In this document: positions 16,901-31,200 of the stretch, one piece after another
How positions within the stretch are numbered: position 1 is the first letter of the stretch
Layout: each line of letters begins with the position of its first letter
From: Motacilla alba alba
Lineage: Eukaryota > Chordata > Aves > Passeriformes > Motacillidae
Assembly: GCF_015832195.1 (NCBI RefSeq)
Contig: NC_052033.1
Span: 4,340,001-4,404,000, forward strand
Reading direction: 5' to 3'
Length of the DNA: 64,000 nt
Notes under the pieces: generated by a model
Databases searched by the model: none
What the model saw: the letters and a program-made list of their open reading frames with translations, nothing else
What the model was told of the DNA's origin: nothing
Made by a program: the position numbers and the translations under genes

Positions 16901-19086
16901 CGGTGCTGACAGCGGGATGCCAGGGGCTCGCAAGATGTGTCCTGTGCTGCCCGCTCCCTGCCGTCAGTGCGGGCACAGGAGATGCTCCCCCGTATGCCTG
17001 GCACCGCTGGGCTGGGGCTGTGCCCTGCTCTGTCCCCGCAGTACCAGGGAGGTGGCTGGTGCAGAGCACTGAGCAGTGCCCACCCTGTTCCATGCAGGGG
17101 AAACCCAACAGTGGAAACCCTGTTTGGGTAGTGTGACCAGGAGATGCTCCCCTGTACGCCTGGTACTGCTGAGCTAGGGTTGTGCCCTGCTCTGTGCCCC
17201 GCAGTAGCAGGGAGGTGGCTGGTGCAGAGCACCGAGTAGTGCCCACCCTTTCCCATGCTGTGGGGAAACCCAGCAGTGGAAACCCTGTTTGGGTAGTGTG
17301 ACCAGGAGATGCTCCCCTGTACGCCTGGTGCCGCTGGGCTGGGCTCTGTGTGCCCCACAGTACCGATGCAGAGCACCAAGTTGTGCCCACCCTGTTCCAT
17401 GCCAGGGGGAAACCCAACAGTGAAAACCCTGTTTGGGTAGTGTGACCAGGAGATGCTCCCCTGTACGCCTGGTACTGCTGAGCTAGGGTTGTGCCCTGCT
17501 CTGTGCCCCGCAGTAGCAGGGAGGTGGCTGGTGCAGAGCACCAAGGTGTGCCCACCCTGTCCCATGCTGTGGGGAAGCCCAGCAGTGGGGGTTTGGGTAG
17601 TGTGACACTGGTGTGACACGCTACCCTGTTTGGGTAGTGTGACCAAAACTCCCGGAAACACTAACAAATAATCTTCTTTGTGCAAGGGGCCTGGAGTTCT
17701 GATGCGGGAAATGCAAAAACAACCCCCAAAGGTTCTGAGCGTAAACCGACTGTCAGCAGATTGATGTAAGGCAAATAGAGGAAGCATGGGAGGTGGATGC
17801 ATTTGTGCCTAACCTTCTTCTTCATTGCAGGGCTCAAAGAACCTCATTTTGTAGCGTTTAATGGAGGATTTAGCCAAGCCCAGCTGGACTGGTTTGATGA
17901 AGTCCTCAAGTTCTCTGATGAAAACCAAGAAAAAGTTATAGTTATGGGTAGGTAGATATGGAGGGAAACTAACAGACAATCAGAATGGTTTGTGTTGGAA
18001 GGGCGCTTAAAGCCAGTCTAGTTCCAACCCCTGTATTTGATGGGGGGTGTACAGAGGAAGCTCTCAGCAGCTCCTCTCAGAAAACTCATTTCTGAGGGTG
18101 GCTTCTTCCCTCCTCGCCAAATCCCAATTAATGCAAAACCAGCATAACTCCCATGGAAATACAAGGGGAAAAAAAAAGTTACCTAGCCCATGTATATTAG
18201 CTGTGGTAAACGTGTAGTTGGTCTGGTGAAGAACAGATGGAACCTGTGAAAGAGCAGAACAGCAACCACACCTCACTCTGAGGGTGAGCTTTCTGTACTC
18301 AGTAATTGTATTTGCAGGGTGCCCCATGGCAGGAGGAAGGAAGGAATCTGACTGCATGTTCTCAGAAGGCTAATTTATTATTTTACGATGTTCTAGTATA
18401 TAAAAGAATACTAAAATAAACTATACTAAAGAATACAGAAAGGATACTTACAGAAGGCTAAAAAGATAATAATGTAAACTCGTGACTCTCTCCAGAGTCT
18501 GACACAGCTTGGCCCTGACTGGCCAATAAGTCAAAACAATTCACATGAAACTAATGAAAGAACCCCCTGTTGGTAAACAATGTCCAAATGCATTCCAAAG
18601 GAGCAAAACACAGGAGAAGCAATTCAGATAATTATTTACCTTTTTCTCTGAGGCTTCTCAGCTTCCCAGGAGAAAACCCTGGGCAGAGGGATTTTTCAGA
18701 AAATGTGATTGCCACACTCAGTGGGATGGCTGAACTTCCCAGCAGTGAGGAGATTTATTACAGTCGAACTCTCTTTCTTTCTTTCCCTGTGGACTGCAGC
18801 TCACGTGCCCATCCATCCCTGTGCTTCCAACGGAGTTTGCCTGGCCTGGAATTACGAGGCTGCCCTGTCGGTGATACACGCGCACGGGTGCGTGGTCTGT
18901 GTCCTCGCAGGGCACCTGCACGACGGCGCCTACTGCCAGGACTCGCACGGCGTTCACCACCTCACCCTGGAGGGGCTCATCGAGACGCCCCCCGACAGCA
19001 ACGCTTTTGGAACTGTTCATGTCTACGAAGACAAAATGGTACTGAAGGGAAGGGGCAGAATTCCTGACAGAGTTATGCAGTTCTGA
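16293..19086 (+). CDS. ADPRM: ADPRM, Mn2+-dependent ADP-ribose/CDP-alcohol diphosphatase
   Basis: Cytosolic calcineurin-like metallophosphoesterase that hydrolyses ADP-ribose, CDP-choline and related diphosphates. Three coding exons, plus: 16293–16845, 17831–17947 and 18800–19086 (TGA at 19084). The total is 957 bp, 318 aa, with junctions GT-AG and in phase. Metal and active-site motifs are visible in order: VVADIQFAD (Asp14), LGDSIDGQN (Asp63), GNHE (Asn99-His100), MAHVPIH (His225), and AGHLHDG (His262, His264). The C-terminus has [18 protein letters not shown], nearly the human sequence. Human ADPRM is about 342 aa. It is head-to-head with SCO1 and tail-to-tail with TMEM220. Intron 1 holds a minisatellite; intron 2 holds a CR1 tail and an LTR. 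The exon 1 open frame runs on into the intron, so a single-ORF reading would miss the real C-terminal two fifths. Confidence 0.95.
16976..17645. repeat. Tandem repeat (about 165 bp unit) in ADPRM intron 1
   Basis: Four imperfect copies. The landmark GAGATGCTCC occurs at about 16,979, 17,141, 17,306 and 17,450, giving periods of 162, 165 and 144 bp (the third copy has an internal deletion). Each unit ends near AACCCTGTTTGGGTAGTGTG, and a further partial piece runs to about 17,645. The long minus-strand open frame across SCO1 exons and this array (15,810–17,555) is an artefact. Confidence 0.9.
17978..18050 (-). mobile_element. CR1 3' tail fragment
   Basis: AGAATGGTTTGTGTTGGAAG followed by a diverged TCTAGTTCCAACCCC block is the antisense of a CR1 3' end. 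It is a short fragment in ADPRM intron 2. Confidence 0.7.
18333..18716 (-). mobile_element. ERV LTR (solo-like) in ADPRM intron 2
   Basis: Second copy of the LTR family at about 2,612–2,997, also on the minus strand. It begins TGTGGCAATCACATTTTC at 18,716 and has an AATAAA signal (plus TTTATT at 18,374–18,379) near its other end. It stops about 85 bp before ADPRM exon 3. No internal ERV genes are visible. Confidence 0.7.
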
Positions 19087-19517
19087 AATACCGGGCAAAT
19101 AGAGATTGCTCTCCTTCAGGAAGGACTCGGACAAAAATTGAGGAGGTTCAGCTGTTTGCTTTTAGAAAGCTGTGCATGGCTGATCCTTGCTGCTTTAGCT
19201 CAGGCGTTTTTCTCTTGGATACAGAATTTTAGAAATTGTGTTTCTGTAAGAAAGCACCTGACCTCTTTTTGGAGAATAGAGAAGGCCAGTAATTTAAATT
19301 AATATACTGGAATGCAGAATGTTCATTTCAAACACCCAATCCAGACTGGATTGCTACTGTGAAAAGATGCAAACCCTGTAACAAATATTGCTCAAAAAAG
19401 CCCTAATGGTGTTCTCTCAGTGAGTATTAAAGCATGCAGAGTTGTACCTGCCCAGCCACATCTCTATTTATTTATTTATTTTCTGTGAACATTACAGTAA
19501 GGTCTCATGTCTGGCAG

Positions 19518-19941
19518 AATAAATCCAGCCTGTAGCCTAATTCAGTCTTCTAGCATTGTTTTAAAAGACTAATCCTCAGAGAAAGCTGAGCCTAAAGAGA
19601 GTGGAGATGATCTGTGCTGCACCAGGGAATGCTGCAGATGCTCAGGCTGTGCCGTGTGTGCACAGCTGGGATCACCTGCAGCAGTGCTGAGAGTGAGCTC
19701 TGACACCCAGCTAAATAAAGGTGTTGTGTGGTACACCTGGAGCTGTCCTGGCTCTGTCCCAGCCAGCTCCTGAGTCCAGTGTATCCACCTGTGCTTCCTT
19801 CTCCAGGATGAATAGTGGGACATGCTGCTGCAGGGCTACTGCACGGCTCCTGCTTTCCAAGAAAAATTAGGTGAGCAGCAGAGTTGTGAGAGTGCCCACA
19901 TCTGCTGGTCACAGGCTCAAATATGCATCTCCCAGAAAATA
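19518..19941 (+). terminator. ADPRM: Candidate ADPRM polyadenylation signals
   Basis: Downstream of the ADPRM stop (19,086), AATAAA occurs on the plus strand at 19,518–19,523, 19,714–19,719 and 19,936–19,941. Any could end the ADPRM 3'UTR (430–860 bp). The TMEM220 3' end converges on the same region. Confidence 0.45.
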
Positions 19942-19985
19942 AAAGACATGGAGGCTTTCACTGAGTTTTCTTATAAAAAATAGTG

Positions 19986-19991
19986 TTTATT
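19986..19991 (-). terminator. TMEM220: Candidate TMEM220 polyadenylation signal
   Basis: TTTATT on the plus strand is AATAAA for TMEM220, about 530 bp past its stop codon. The converging ADPRM signals lie within 50–470 bp, so the 3'UTRs may abut or overlap. Confidence 0.5.
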
Positions 19992-20522
19992 ACTCAGTAA
20001 AACCAGTGGCTTTCAGTTAAAGATAGTAGCAAAAATATTTTTTGAGATATATTCTCCATATGATTTTTGCACAGGACAGAAATACAGACTGCTCAGTTTT
20101 CCAAAAGGTCTGAAATGGATTATCCAGGCACATTTTGGAAAGTTCTATGGCTGTAAATAGTCATTTATTAAGACAGCATGTGCTTTATTTGTCCCTTATG
20201 TTACAGAATAGTAGATTTCCCAAGCCACAAGGTGATTGGAGAGTGATCCAGGGACGCAGTGCTATCTTGAATATACCATCAGAACAGACATTAGATCAAT
20301 GGTGCTCGGAAAATCTAAGAAGCAGCAAGGTGAACAGTTTCCATAGAAAAATTCCCCACTCAGTTGTGACAGTGTTCTTCAAATCTCAACTGGCACTGCT
20401 GGAAGCAGCCAGGTGTTCTTGGGCCCTATCAAACTGGCACACCTTTTGTTAAGCACCAAAAACAAAGGCAAATAAGGTCAGCACAGTCACTGTGATAGTT
20501 ACTGCAGACTTTCTCCCCCCAG

Positions 20523-24809
<4,287 letters not shown>

Positions 24810-24859
24810 GGCCGGGGCGGGACCGAGGGGACGGACAGAGGGGCGGGACGCGGGCGGGC

Positions 24860-25510
24860 CACGGCCCCGATCCCCATCCCTATCCCCATCCCTATCCCCA
24901 TCCCCATCCCCATCCCCATCCCGACCCCGATCCCGGTCCCAGCCCCGACCCCCATCCCGGCCCCGCTCCCGATCCCCATGCCCATCTCCATCCTGATCCC
25001 CGATCCCCGATATCGATCCCGATCCTGATCCCGATCTTCGATCCCGGCCCCGCTCCCGATCCCGCTCCTCGATTCCGATCCCCGATCCCGATCCCGATCC
25101 TGGGCCTGGCCCCCATCCCCACCCCCATCTCGGCCTCGATCCCTGATCCTGGCCCTGATCCCCATCCTGTCCCCGATCCCCATCCCCATCCCTATCCCCA
25201 TCCCTATCCCTATCCCTATCCCTATCCCTATCCCTATCCCTATCCCTATCCCTATCCCTATCCCTATCCCTATTCCCATCCCCATCCCCATTCCTATCCC
25301 CATCCCTATCCCTATCCTGTCCCCGATCCCCGATCCCGCTCCCCATCCCTATCCCCATCCCTATCCCCATCCCCATCCCTATCCCTATCCCTCTCCTGTC
25401 CCCGATCCCTATCCCTATCCCCATCCCCATCCTGTCCCCGATCCCAATCCCGATCTCCGATCCTGGCCCTGCTCCTACTCCTTGATCCCAGCCCCAATCC
25501 CAATCCCGGG
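24860..25510. repeat. G-rich simple repeat array with (GGGATA)n core, upstream of TMEM220
   Basis: About 650 bp composed of variants of CCCNAT on the plus strand (CCCCAT, CCCGAT, CCCTAT). It includes an uninterrupted (CCCTAT) run of about 12 units at 25,199–25,272. The minus strand is G-rich with GGG runs every six bases. All frames are free of stops, giving frames of up to 326 codons rich in Asp/Arg/Gly or Gly/Ile/Met. These are low-complexity artefacts, even though one continues into TMEM220 exon 1. Confidence 0.95.
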
Positions 25511-25539
25511 CAGCACAGCAATCTTTTGAGGGAGGTGAG

Positions 25540-25690
25540 CTGCCTCCTGGATCCCTGGAAGTGTCCCAGGCCAGGTTGGACGGGTCTTGGAGCACCCTGG
25601 GACAGTGGAAGGTGTCCCTGAACATGGCAGGAGGCTAAATGAGATGAGTTTTAAGACAGCTTCCATCCCAAACCATTCTGGGATTTTTGT
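25540..25690 (+). mobile_element. CR1 3' end fragment
   Basis: CTGGATCCCTGGAAGTGTCC, then CCAGGTTGGACGGGTCTTGG and a decayed AACCATTCTGGGATTTT tail, is the sense 3' end of a CR1 element on the plus strand. Confidence 0.85.
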
Positions 25691-26889
25691 AAGGGTTCAG
25701 AAATAGTTTTGTGTTTAAGAAAGTCAGTCATTTTGTGCAGTCTGGAGAACCAAAAAGGATATTGCTCAGAAGAATGGCCTTGTGCCATTGTTTGCTGATC
25801 ATTTATGATGAAAAGTGATGAATAATAAGTGATAATTGAAAGTGGGTCCTTTAGAAATGTGATATTTACCAAAACCAAGCCTCTGTGAGATCATATCTCC
25901 CACCAATTTCAGTATCAGCGTCATACAGTTCCCTCAGCATCCAACAGAATCAGGTCTTGCTGAATTGTTACGTGGAGGACATGTAAATGTGTCCACATTT
26001 GTGGAGAGGATTAATTCTCATTTTTAACTGAGTCTTTGAGCAGGTTACAAGAGATGAAGTTACTGCAAATAAAGCCACAGAGAAGTCAGAGTTGTCTTTG
26101 TGAGAGTCCCTACCCCTCACCTCAAAAGAAGCAGAGCTCTAGTAGTAAATCACCTTCATGCCTTGTTTCCAGGTCAGGGATAGGCTCTTTAATGTATTTT
26201 CTAACAGAGGGGAAGTAATTTTGGGCTAGAAAATGAAAATGTCAAGGATTAAAAAGCAACAGTGGTGATAAAAGTGTAAGAAGAATGTAAGAGCATGTCT
26301 TTCATTAGCATAATAATTATTAGCATAATATGATAGGAAAATAAAAGCAGCCAAGCTTTTCAGGCACACCAGCTCTTCTTTGTGTGGGAAACAAAATTAT
26401 GAGTCACTGCCCATTTTTTCCAACCATACTAGCTGATCTTCAACATGAAAATTAATCTGTGATGAAGTCTTTGGATCTTTAATTTGTCTGATCACAAGCA
26501 ATTGTGTAAATTTCCACAGCCCACCTCGTTTCTGTCATGGCTGGGCTGCTCCTGGATATCTCATGGGCTGTGCAGTCGGGAGGGGAGAGAGAGCAGATGG
26601 GAGAAACTCACAGAGACTGGGAAGGAAGCAGAGGAACGGCTGGGCAGACACATCCAGGGCCCCGCACATGTGGGACTGGACTCTGCTGAGGGGAAGGGAG
26701 GGCTGGGCTGGCAGAAAGCAGCTTCCAATGAGCACTCCGGAGGCACGGCGTGGATGGTTTGGCAATCCTGTGAGTGATCAAAGTTCAGTGACACAAGAGC
26801 AAGGGAAGGCAAAAGGCACCTCTCTCTCTCCTGAGGATACAGTTGGAAGGAGGGATTGGTTTAGCAACTGTGGCGTTCTTTACTGCTCT

Positions 26890-27035
26890 AATTCACAGAA
26901 TCACAGAACATTCTGAGCTGGAAGGAACCCATAAGGATCACTGAGTCCAGCTCTTGAGGGGATAGCCCATACAGGGATCACACCCACAACCTTCATGTTA
27001 GCGTCATGCTCTGGCCACTTGAGCTAAAGAGAATT
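26890..27035 (-). mobile_element. Old CR1 3' tail
   Basis: CACAGAATCACAGAACATTC and GCTGGAAGGAACCCATAAGG, then TCCAGCTCTTGAGGGGATAG, match the antisense 3' end of a CR1 subfamily. It is diverged and short. Confidence 0.75.
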
Positions 27036-27811
27036 CAAAAGCAACCAGGCTGTAACACGCCTTAGAAATAAAAACATCTTTCAGTGCTGGGTGTGCTTAT
27101 TGCAAAGAAAAGGTCGGGGCTGTTCACTTGAAAGCTTTTCCAGCTATCCTGAGCACTTCCTCCAGCCACCCGCTGCACGGCACAGCAGACTTTGTCGGCA
27201 GAAGGCAATACTGGCTTCTCCCATGAGAGGGAGGCCAAGAACCTTTGGTATCCTAGAGCGGAACTTGAGCTACTTGTTCCTCGATACGAGGCAAAACATC
27301 TTCCCTCTTTATGACTCTCTGGATCTGCTGCTCACCCCACAGCAGCCCGAGTTCATCTTCGCTGTGGCAGCTCCAGCTGTAAAGAACAGAGGCAGCAGGG
27401 ATGGGCCCTGCAGCCAAGCTGTGATGTTGAGAGCCAGGACATTTCCCAAGAGCCTGTACCAGAGATCTCACTACACCACAGCCAGAGTCACCCACCACAG
27501 TGACCCATTTCATAATGGCCCTCATCCTTGTGTCCTGAATAGTCACAAACTGGTTTAGATTGGATCAAAAGTGATTAAAAGGCTCTGGGTGGGCAGGTGA
27601 AGGGGTCAGGGCCTTTGGTGTGTTCCTGCTGCAAACCCTGCCTGCAATTCCACTGGGGACATCTGGAGATACATGCTTGGTGGCACAGCTGATATTGCCA
27701 AAGGGGCTCTGGTTTAGCTGCCTTAACTGGTGGGTCAGGAGCCAGGAGCAGGGAAGGATGGGGCCCACCTTCCTGAGAATGGGAGCAGCCCGTGTTCCCT
27801 GGTTGACCAAT

Positions 27812-27876
27812 TTCAGAGGACACATTTCTGCTTCAGAGGACACATTTCTGAAGCAACTTCAGAGGACACATTTCTG
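27812..27876. repeat. Three copies of a 19-bp word
   Basis: TTCAGAGGACACATTTCTG occurs at 27,812, 27,832 and 27,858. The copies are separated by short linkers, and CTTCAG…CTGAAG pairs give each later copy small hairpin potential. Its role is unknown. Confidence 0.9.
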
Positions 27877-28559
27877 AAGCAAAGGCAAACCCACCCCATG
27901 GACTGTTTTTGCTCAAGGACATGGGTGCACCAGGTGAGTACTGCAGAAGGACAGGGTAACATGATATGTACCCCAAGGAGATGTGATTTTTTTTGGGTGA
28001 GAACAGTCTGTAATGTTGAATTCCATATGTCATATTGGTTGTTGAATGACAATGCCACTGTATGTCACAGCTGCCCTGAAGAGTGAGTAGGGACTGCTCC
28101 AGATACACCAGCCATGGACTAACTGAGCTCAAGAGATTCATCTTGGTGGGGATGGCCAGTACTGCTGAAATAACAGCTGTGCTCCTGTAGAGTTTTATAA
28201 TACATATGTACATAACATAATTGGGAAGTGTAAGATATAGGCATGATGTACATGGTACAGAATAAGGGGTGGATGATGTCCTGGTTGCAGGGAGAAGGGC
28301 ACATCAGGACAAAATGCAGAGAAACCATTCTCACGTCCTGGCGTGGCACGATGTTTTAGGAATAAAGTGATAAGTAACAGATGTCACATATGTTGACTTC
28401 AGGAAAGTTTTTAACATTGGCTGTCCTGACCCCTTCATAAGAAGATATAAGGGCTGGGTGAGTGTAAAACTGGTGAGATCACTGTACCTTAAGTGTTAAT
28501 TATCAGTGTTTGTCAAAATGGAAGGAAATATTCAGAGGATTTTTGCAGGGGTCCGTTCT

Positions 28560-29395
28560 GATGCCAGATCTTTTTAATTACTTCAGTTAACAGCCTGGAT
28601 GATTAACACCCATGACCACCTTCTTAAACCTGCTAATTACTCCAGGATGTTGAGGACAGCAAAGACAACAGGATTCAGCACTAGATGGAGAAACGGCCTG
28701 CAATCTATAGGGCAATATTCAACAGGTACAACTTCCAGCATTATTTTTATGAGCAGTGAGCAACACAGGTTCAGGTGAGGGAACTGGGTGGATGCAGTTT
28801 AAAAAAAAAACTCACCAACCCAAAAAAAAAAAAAAAAAAAAAAAAAGTCTACAGTGTAATGGAGAGCAAACTGAACACCAGTAATGGAAAAAAGGCAAAC
28901 ACCATCCTGGAGCACGTGAGCTGTAGCCTCCAAGGCAAGCTGGCATAGTATGCCTAGCTAGGGATGCTGTACTTCAAAAAATGCAGGTGGACAGAAAACA
29001 TCAAAGGGGGTCAGTGAGGATTCTGGAAGGCACAGGAAACGTGAAGAAATGCTGAAGGAAATTAATTGATGCAATGTGTAGAAGAGAAAGATGAGGCAAG
29101 GACAAGAAGGGAAACATTGCAGTTCATCATTGCACATCATCAAGCGCCCAAGGGGTCGTTTTGAAGAAGGTCATGGCCATAGTGAACAGGGAAGGATATA
29201 AAGGATTTGAAATTTTTAAAAACCCTTGAAGTTAGGCTTTTGGGTGATGTTAGGATGTGTGCCAGAACAGATTGCTAGGGAATGGCACAATCCCCATGAC
29301 TGGAGGTCTTTGAGGAAAGGTTTCACAAACCTGTCAGAACAGGTATTGTTGATCCTCCTAGATTTGCAGTGAGGGAAAGGTATGACTTTAGCTAA
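28560..29395 (+). mobile_element. Degraded LINE (CR1-like) fragment
   Basis: A decayed run resembles a CR1/L3-type 3' region on the plus strand, including AAAGGCAAACACCATCCTGG and, near the end, GGAGGTCTTTGAGGAAAGGT. An A-rich insertion with an uninterrupted A-tract sits at 28,801–28,847. The assignment rests on scattered resemblance only. Confidence 0.45.
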
Positions 29396-30185
29396 TTGTA
29401 AGCAAACACATGTAGGTGGCACACAGCAGAAGTGGAAGTCAGTGTTTGTGCCAGTGTTTGCCAGCAGGCACTGGGTTTCTGCATCAAAGCCTGCAAAGTG
29501 CCAACCCTGGACCTGCCCTCAGGGGTTAATACACAAGAGAAGGCTTAAGCAAAACAGGGAAGAGAAAGGAAAGATACAGAACTAGGGAAGGGAATGTTTT
29601 TTTGTGTCAGGACTCAACACAAAGGGCGATGGTTTGCAGTTCCTCAAGGCACTTCCAGTGTGTTTTCAGGGCTGTCTTATCACCTCCATGGTGACCTGGG
29701 CAATGGAGCAGCAGAGGAAGAGTCCGTGCACTTCTAATACGTGGGACATCCAGCTCTTTCCTCAGCCCATCTCCATTCGTAAAAGGGGTCAGTATTGTTT
29801 CTACTACAAAGATGAGGACACAAGGCCTCCTGCAGGTGAAGGGACTCCCCTCTGCCATGCAGCAGTCTGGAGAGGGACCACAGTGAAATTGGGGCAACAA
29901 TTTCACTGCTCTAATTCACAGCATGTGCTGCCCCTATGACTAGGAGTGTGGGTTTGCCGGAGTTAGAGGAACGGTCAGAAACCATGTGCTGGCATGAACA
30001 GCAGTTACCAAGAGAAGAAAGAAAATGATGGGGAGACTGATGGTGGCAGGAAGAGGCTGATGCTCTGGGTGTCCGGGAAAGCACAGCAAGGACTTGTGCC
30101 CTGTGGTCCCGAGCGTGCCGGGAGAAGTTTGCAAGGGGCTGCCTGTGTGGGAGAAGCCCTAACCCGAGGGTGAGGATGAGAAATG

Positions 30186-31200
30186 CTATAAAGCTGCTCG
30201 GGCCGACTGCGGGCCCCCGAGGGGATGCGAGACACGACAGCAGATGTCCGGGCGCCGCCGGCTGGGGGGCCGGCGGGGCCGAGCGCGGAGCGGGGTCCCC
30301 CGCGGGCGGTGCCCCCGGCCCGGGGGAGCAGGAGCGGAGCCGCAGGACCGCCCGGGGATGCCCCGCTCCCCCGCGGGAGGCAGCGCCGCCTCCGCCCCGC
30401 CGCAGCGGAGCCGCAGGCGCGGGGCCCCGGCGGGGAGGGGTTTCGCGGCCCCAGCCGGGGGCGGACGGGCGGCGGGGCCGTGTGTCCTGCCCTGCCGGGG
30501 AGGGCCCTGCGCAGCGCCGCCGCCGCTGCTCCCGCTCCGCGCACAATGGCGACTCCCAGCCCCAGCGGCGGCTCCGGGGGGAGCGGGAGCGGGCCCGGGC
30601 CGGGCGCCGCCGGCAGCAGCAGCAGCAGCAGCATGCAGGGTAAGCACCGCCGGCCCGGGCAGCGCCGTGCCGGGCCGGGCCGGAGCCGCCGCAGGTCTCG
30701 CCCTGCCCGGGCCGTGGGGACCTCCGGGCGCTGCCGGCTCCTGCCCCCCGCGCTGGGCCGCGGCCGTGCAGCGGCGCTGCCCGCGGGAATCCCCGGCCCC
30801 GGCTCGGCCCGGCGCCGGCGGCCCCGCTCCGGGCCTGCCCCGCTGGCGGCCCGGCCGCGCCCGGCGCGCTCGGCGGGAGGAAGCGCGGCCCCGGCCCTGC
30901 TCGCCGGGGCTGCCGGGGCGCAGGGCCTGCCCGGAGCTCGGCCCCGGCCGCCGGGACAAAGGCCGGGCTGGACGCGGCTCCGGCCTCTCCCGGCGGGGAA
31001 CGCTTCCGCGGCCGCTCGGGGTGAGCGGCGCAGGCCGCGGCTGCAGCAGCATCCCTGGGGCGGCCGGCCGGAGCCGAGTGCTCCGGGGGCGGCCCGTGGC
31101 CGCAGGAGCCCCGCGGTGCGGCCGGGCCGGGGCTGCGGCACGGCGGCACTGCCCCCGCCAGCCGCGGGCTGCCCGGCCCTCCGCCTCCGCTGTGGGCTTC
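30186..31200 (+). promoter_or_regulatory. MAP2K4: MAP2K4 CpG island and candidate core promoter
   Basis: An extremely CG-rich block surrounds MAP2K4 exon 1. At its left edge, GCTATAAAGC (30,185–30,194) is a possible TATA-like element, which would place transcription start near 30,215 and give a 5'UTR of about 330 bp. CpG-island promoters often lack TATA, so its use is uncertain. The long frames of 300–400 codons on both strands in this block are GC-driven artefacts. Confidence 0.65.

Larger units (their letters stand above)
25700..30180. other. Intergenic between TMEM220 and MAP2K4
   Basis: No host gene recognised. I looked for PIRT, SHISA6, DNAH9 and ZNF18, the genes found here in mammals, and saw no matching peptide. 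A 155-codon frame at 27,091–27,558 (plus) has no recognisable domain. The interval holds CR1 remnants, a short tandem repeat at 27,812 and an A-tract at 28,801–28,847. Confidence 0.6.

Noticed and set aside
16846..17072. Extension of the ADPRM exon 1 frame to a 259-aa product
   Set aside because: The GTACCT donor at 16,846 and the in-phase exons at 17,831 and 18,800 carrying the remaining phosphoesterase motifs show this is read-through into intron 1.
15810..17555. 581-codon minus-strand frame
   Set aside because: It joins tandem repeats of ADPRM intron 1, the reverse of ADPRM exon 1, SCO1 exons 1 and 2 and the intron between them. Only the SCO1 exon pieces are real, and a spliced SCO1 explains them.
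27091..27558. 155-codon plus-strand frame between TMEM220 and MAP2K4
   Set aside because: No recognisable domain or signal, no splice context, and no similarity to PIRT or the other genes expected here; length is compatible with chance.
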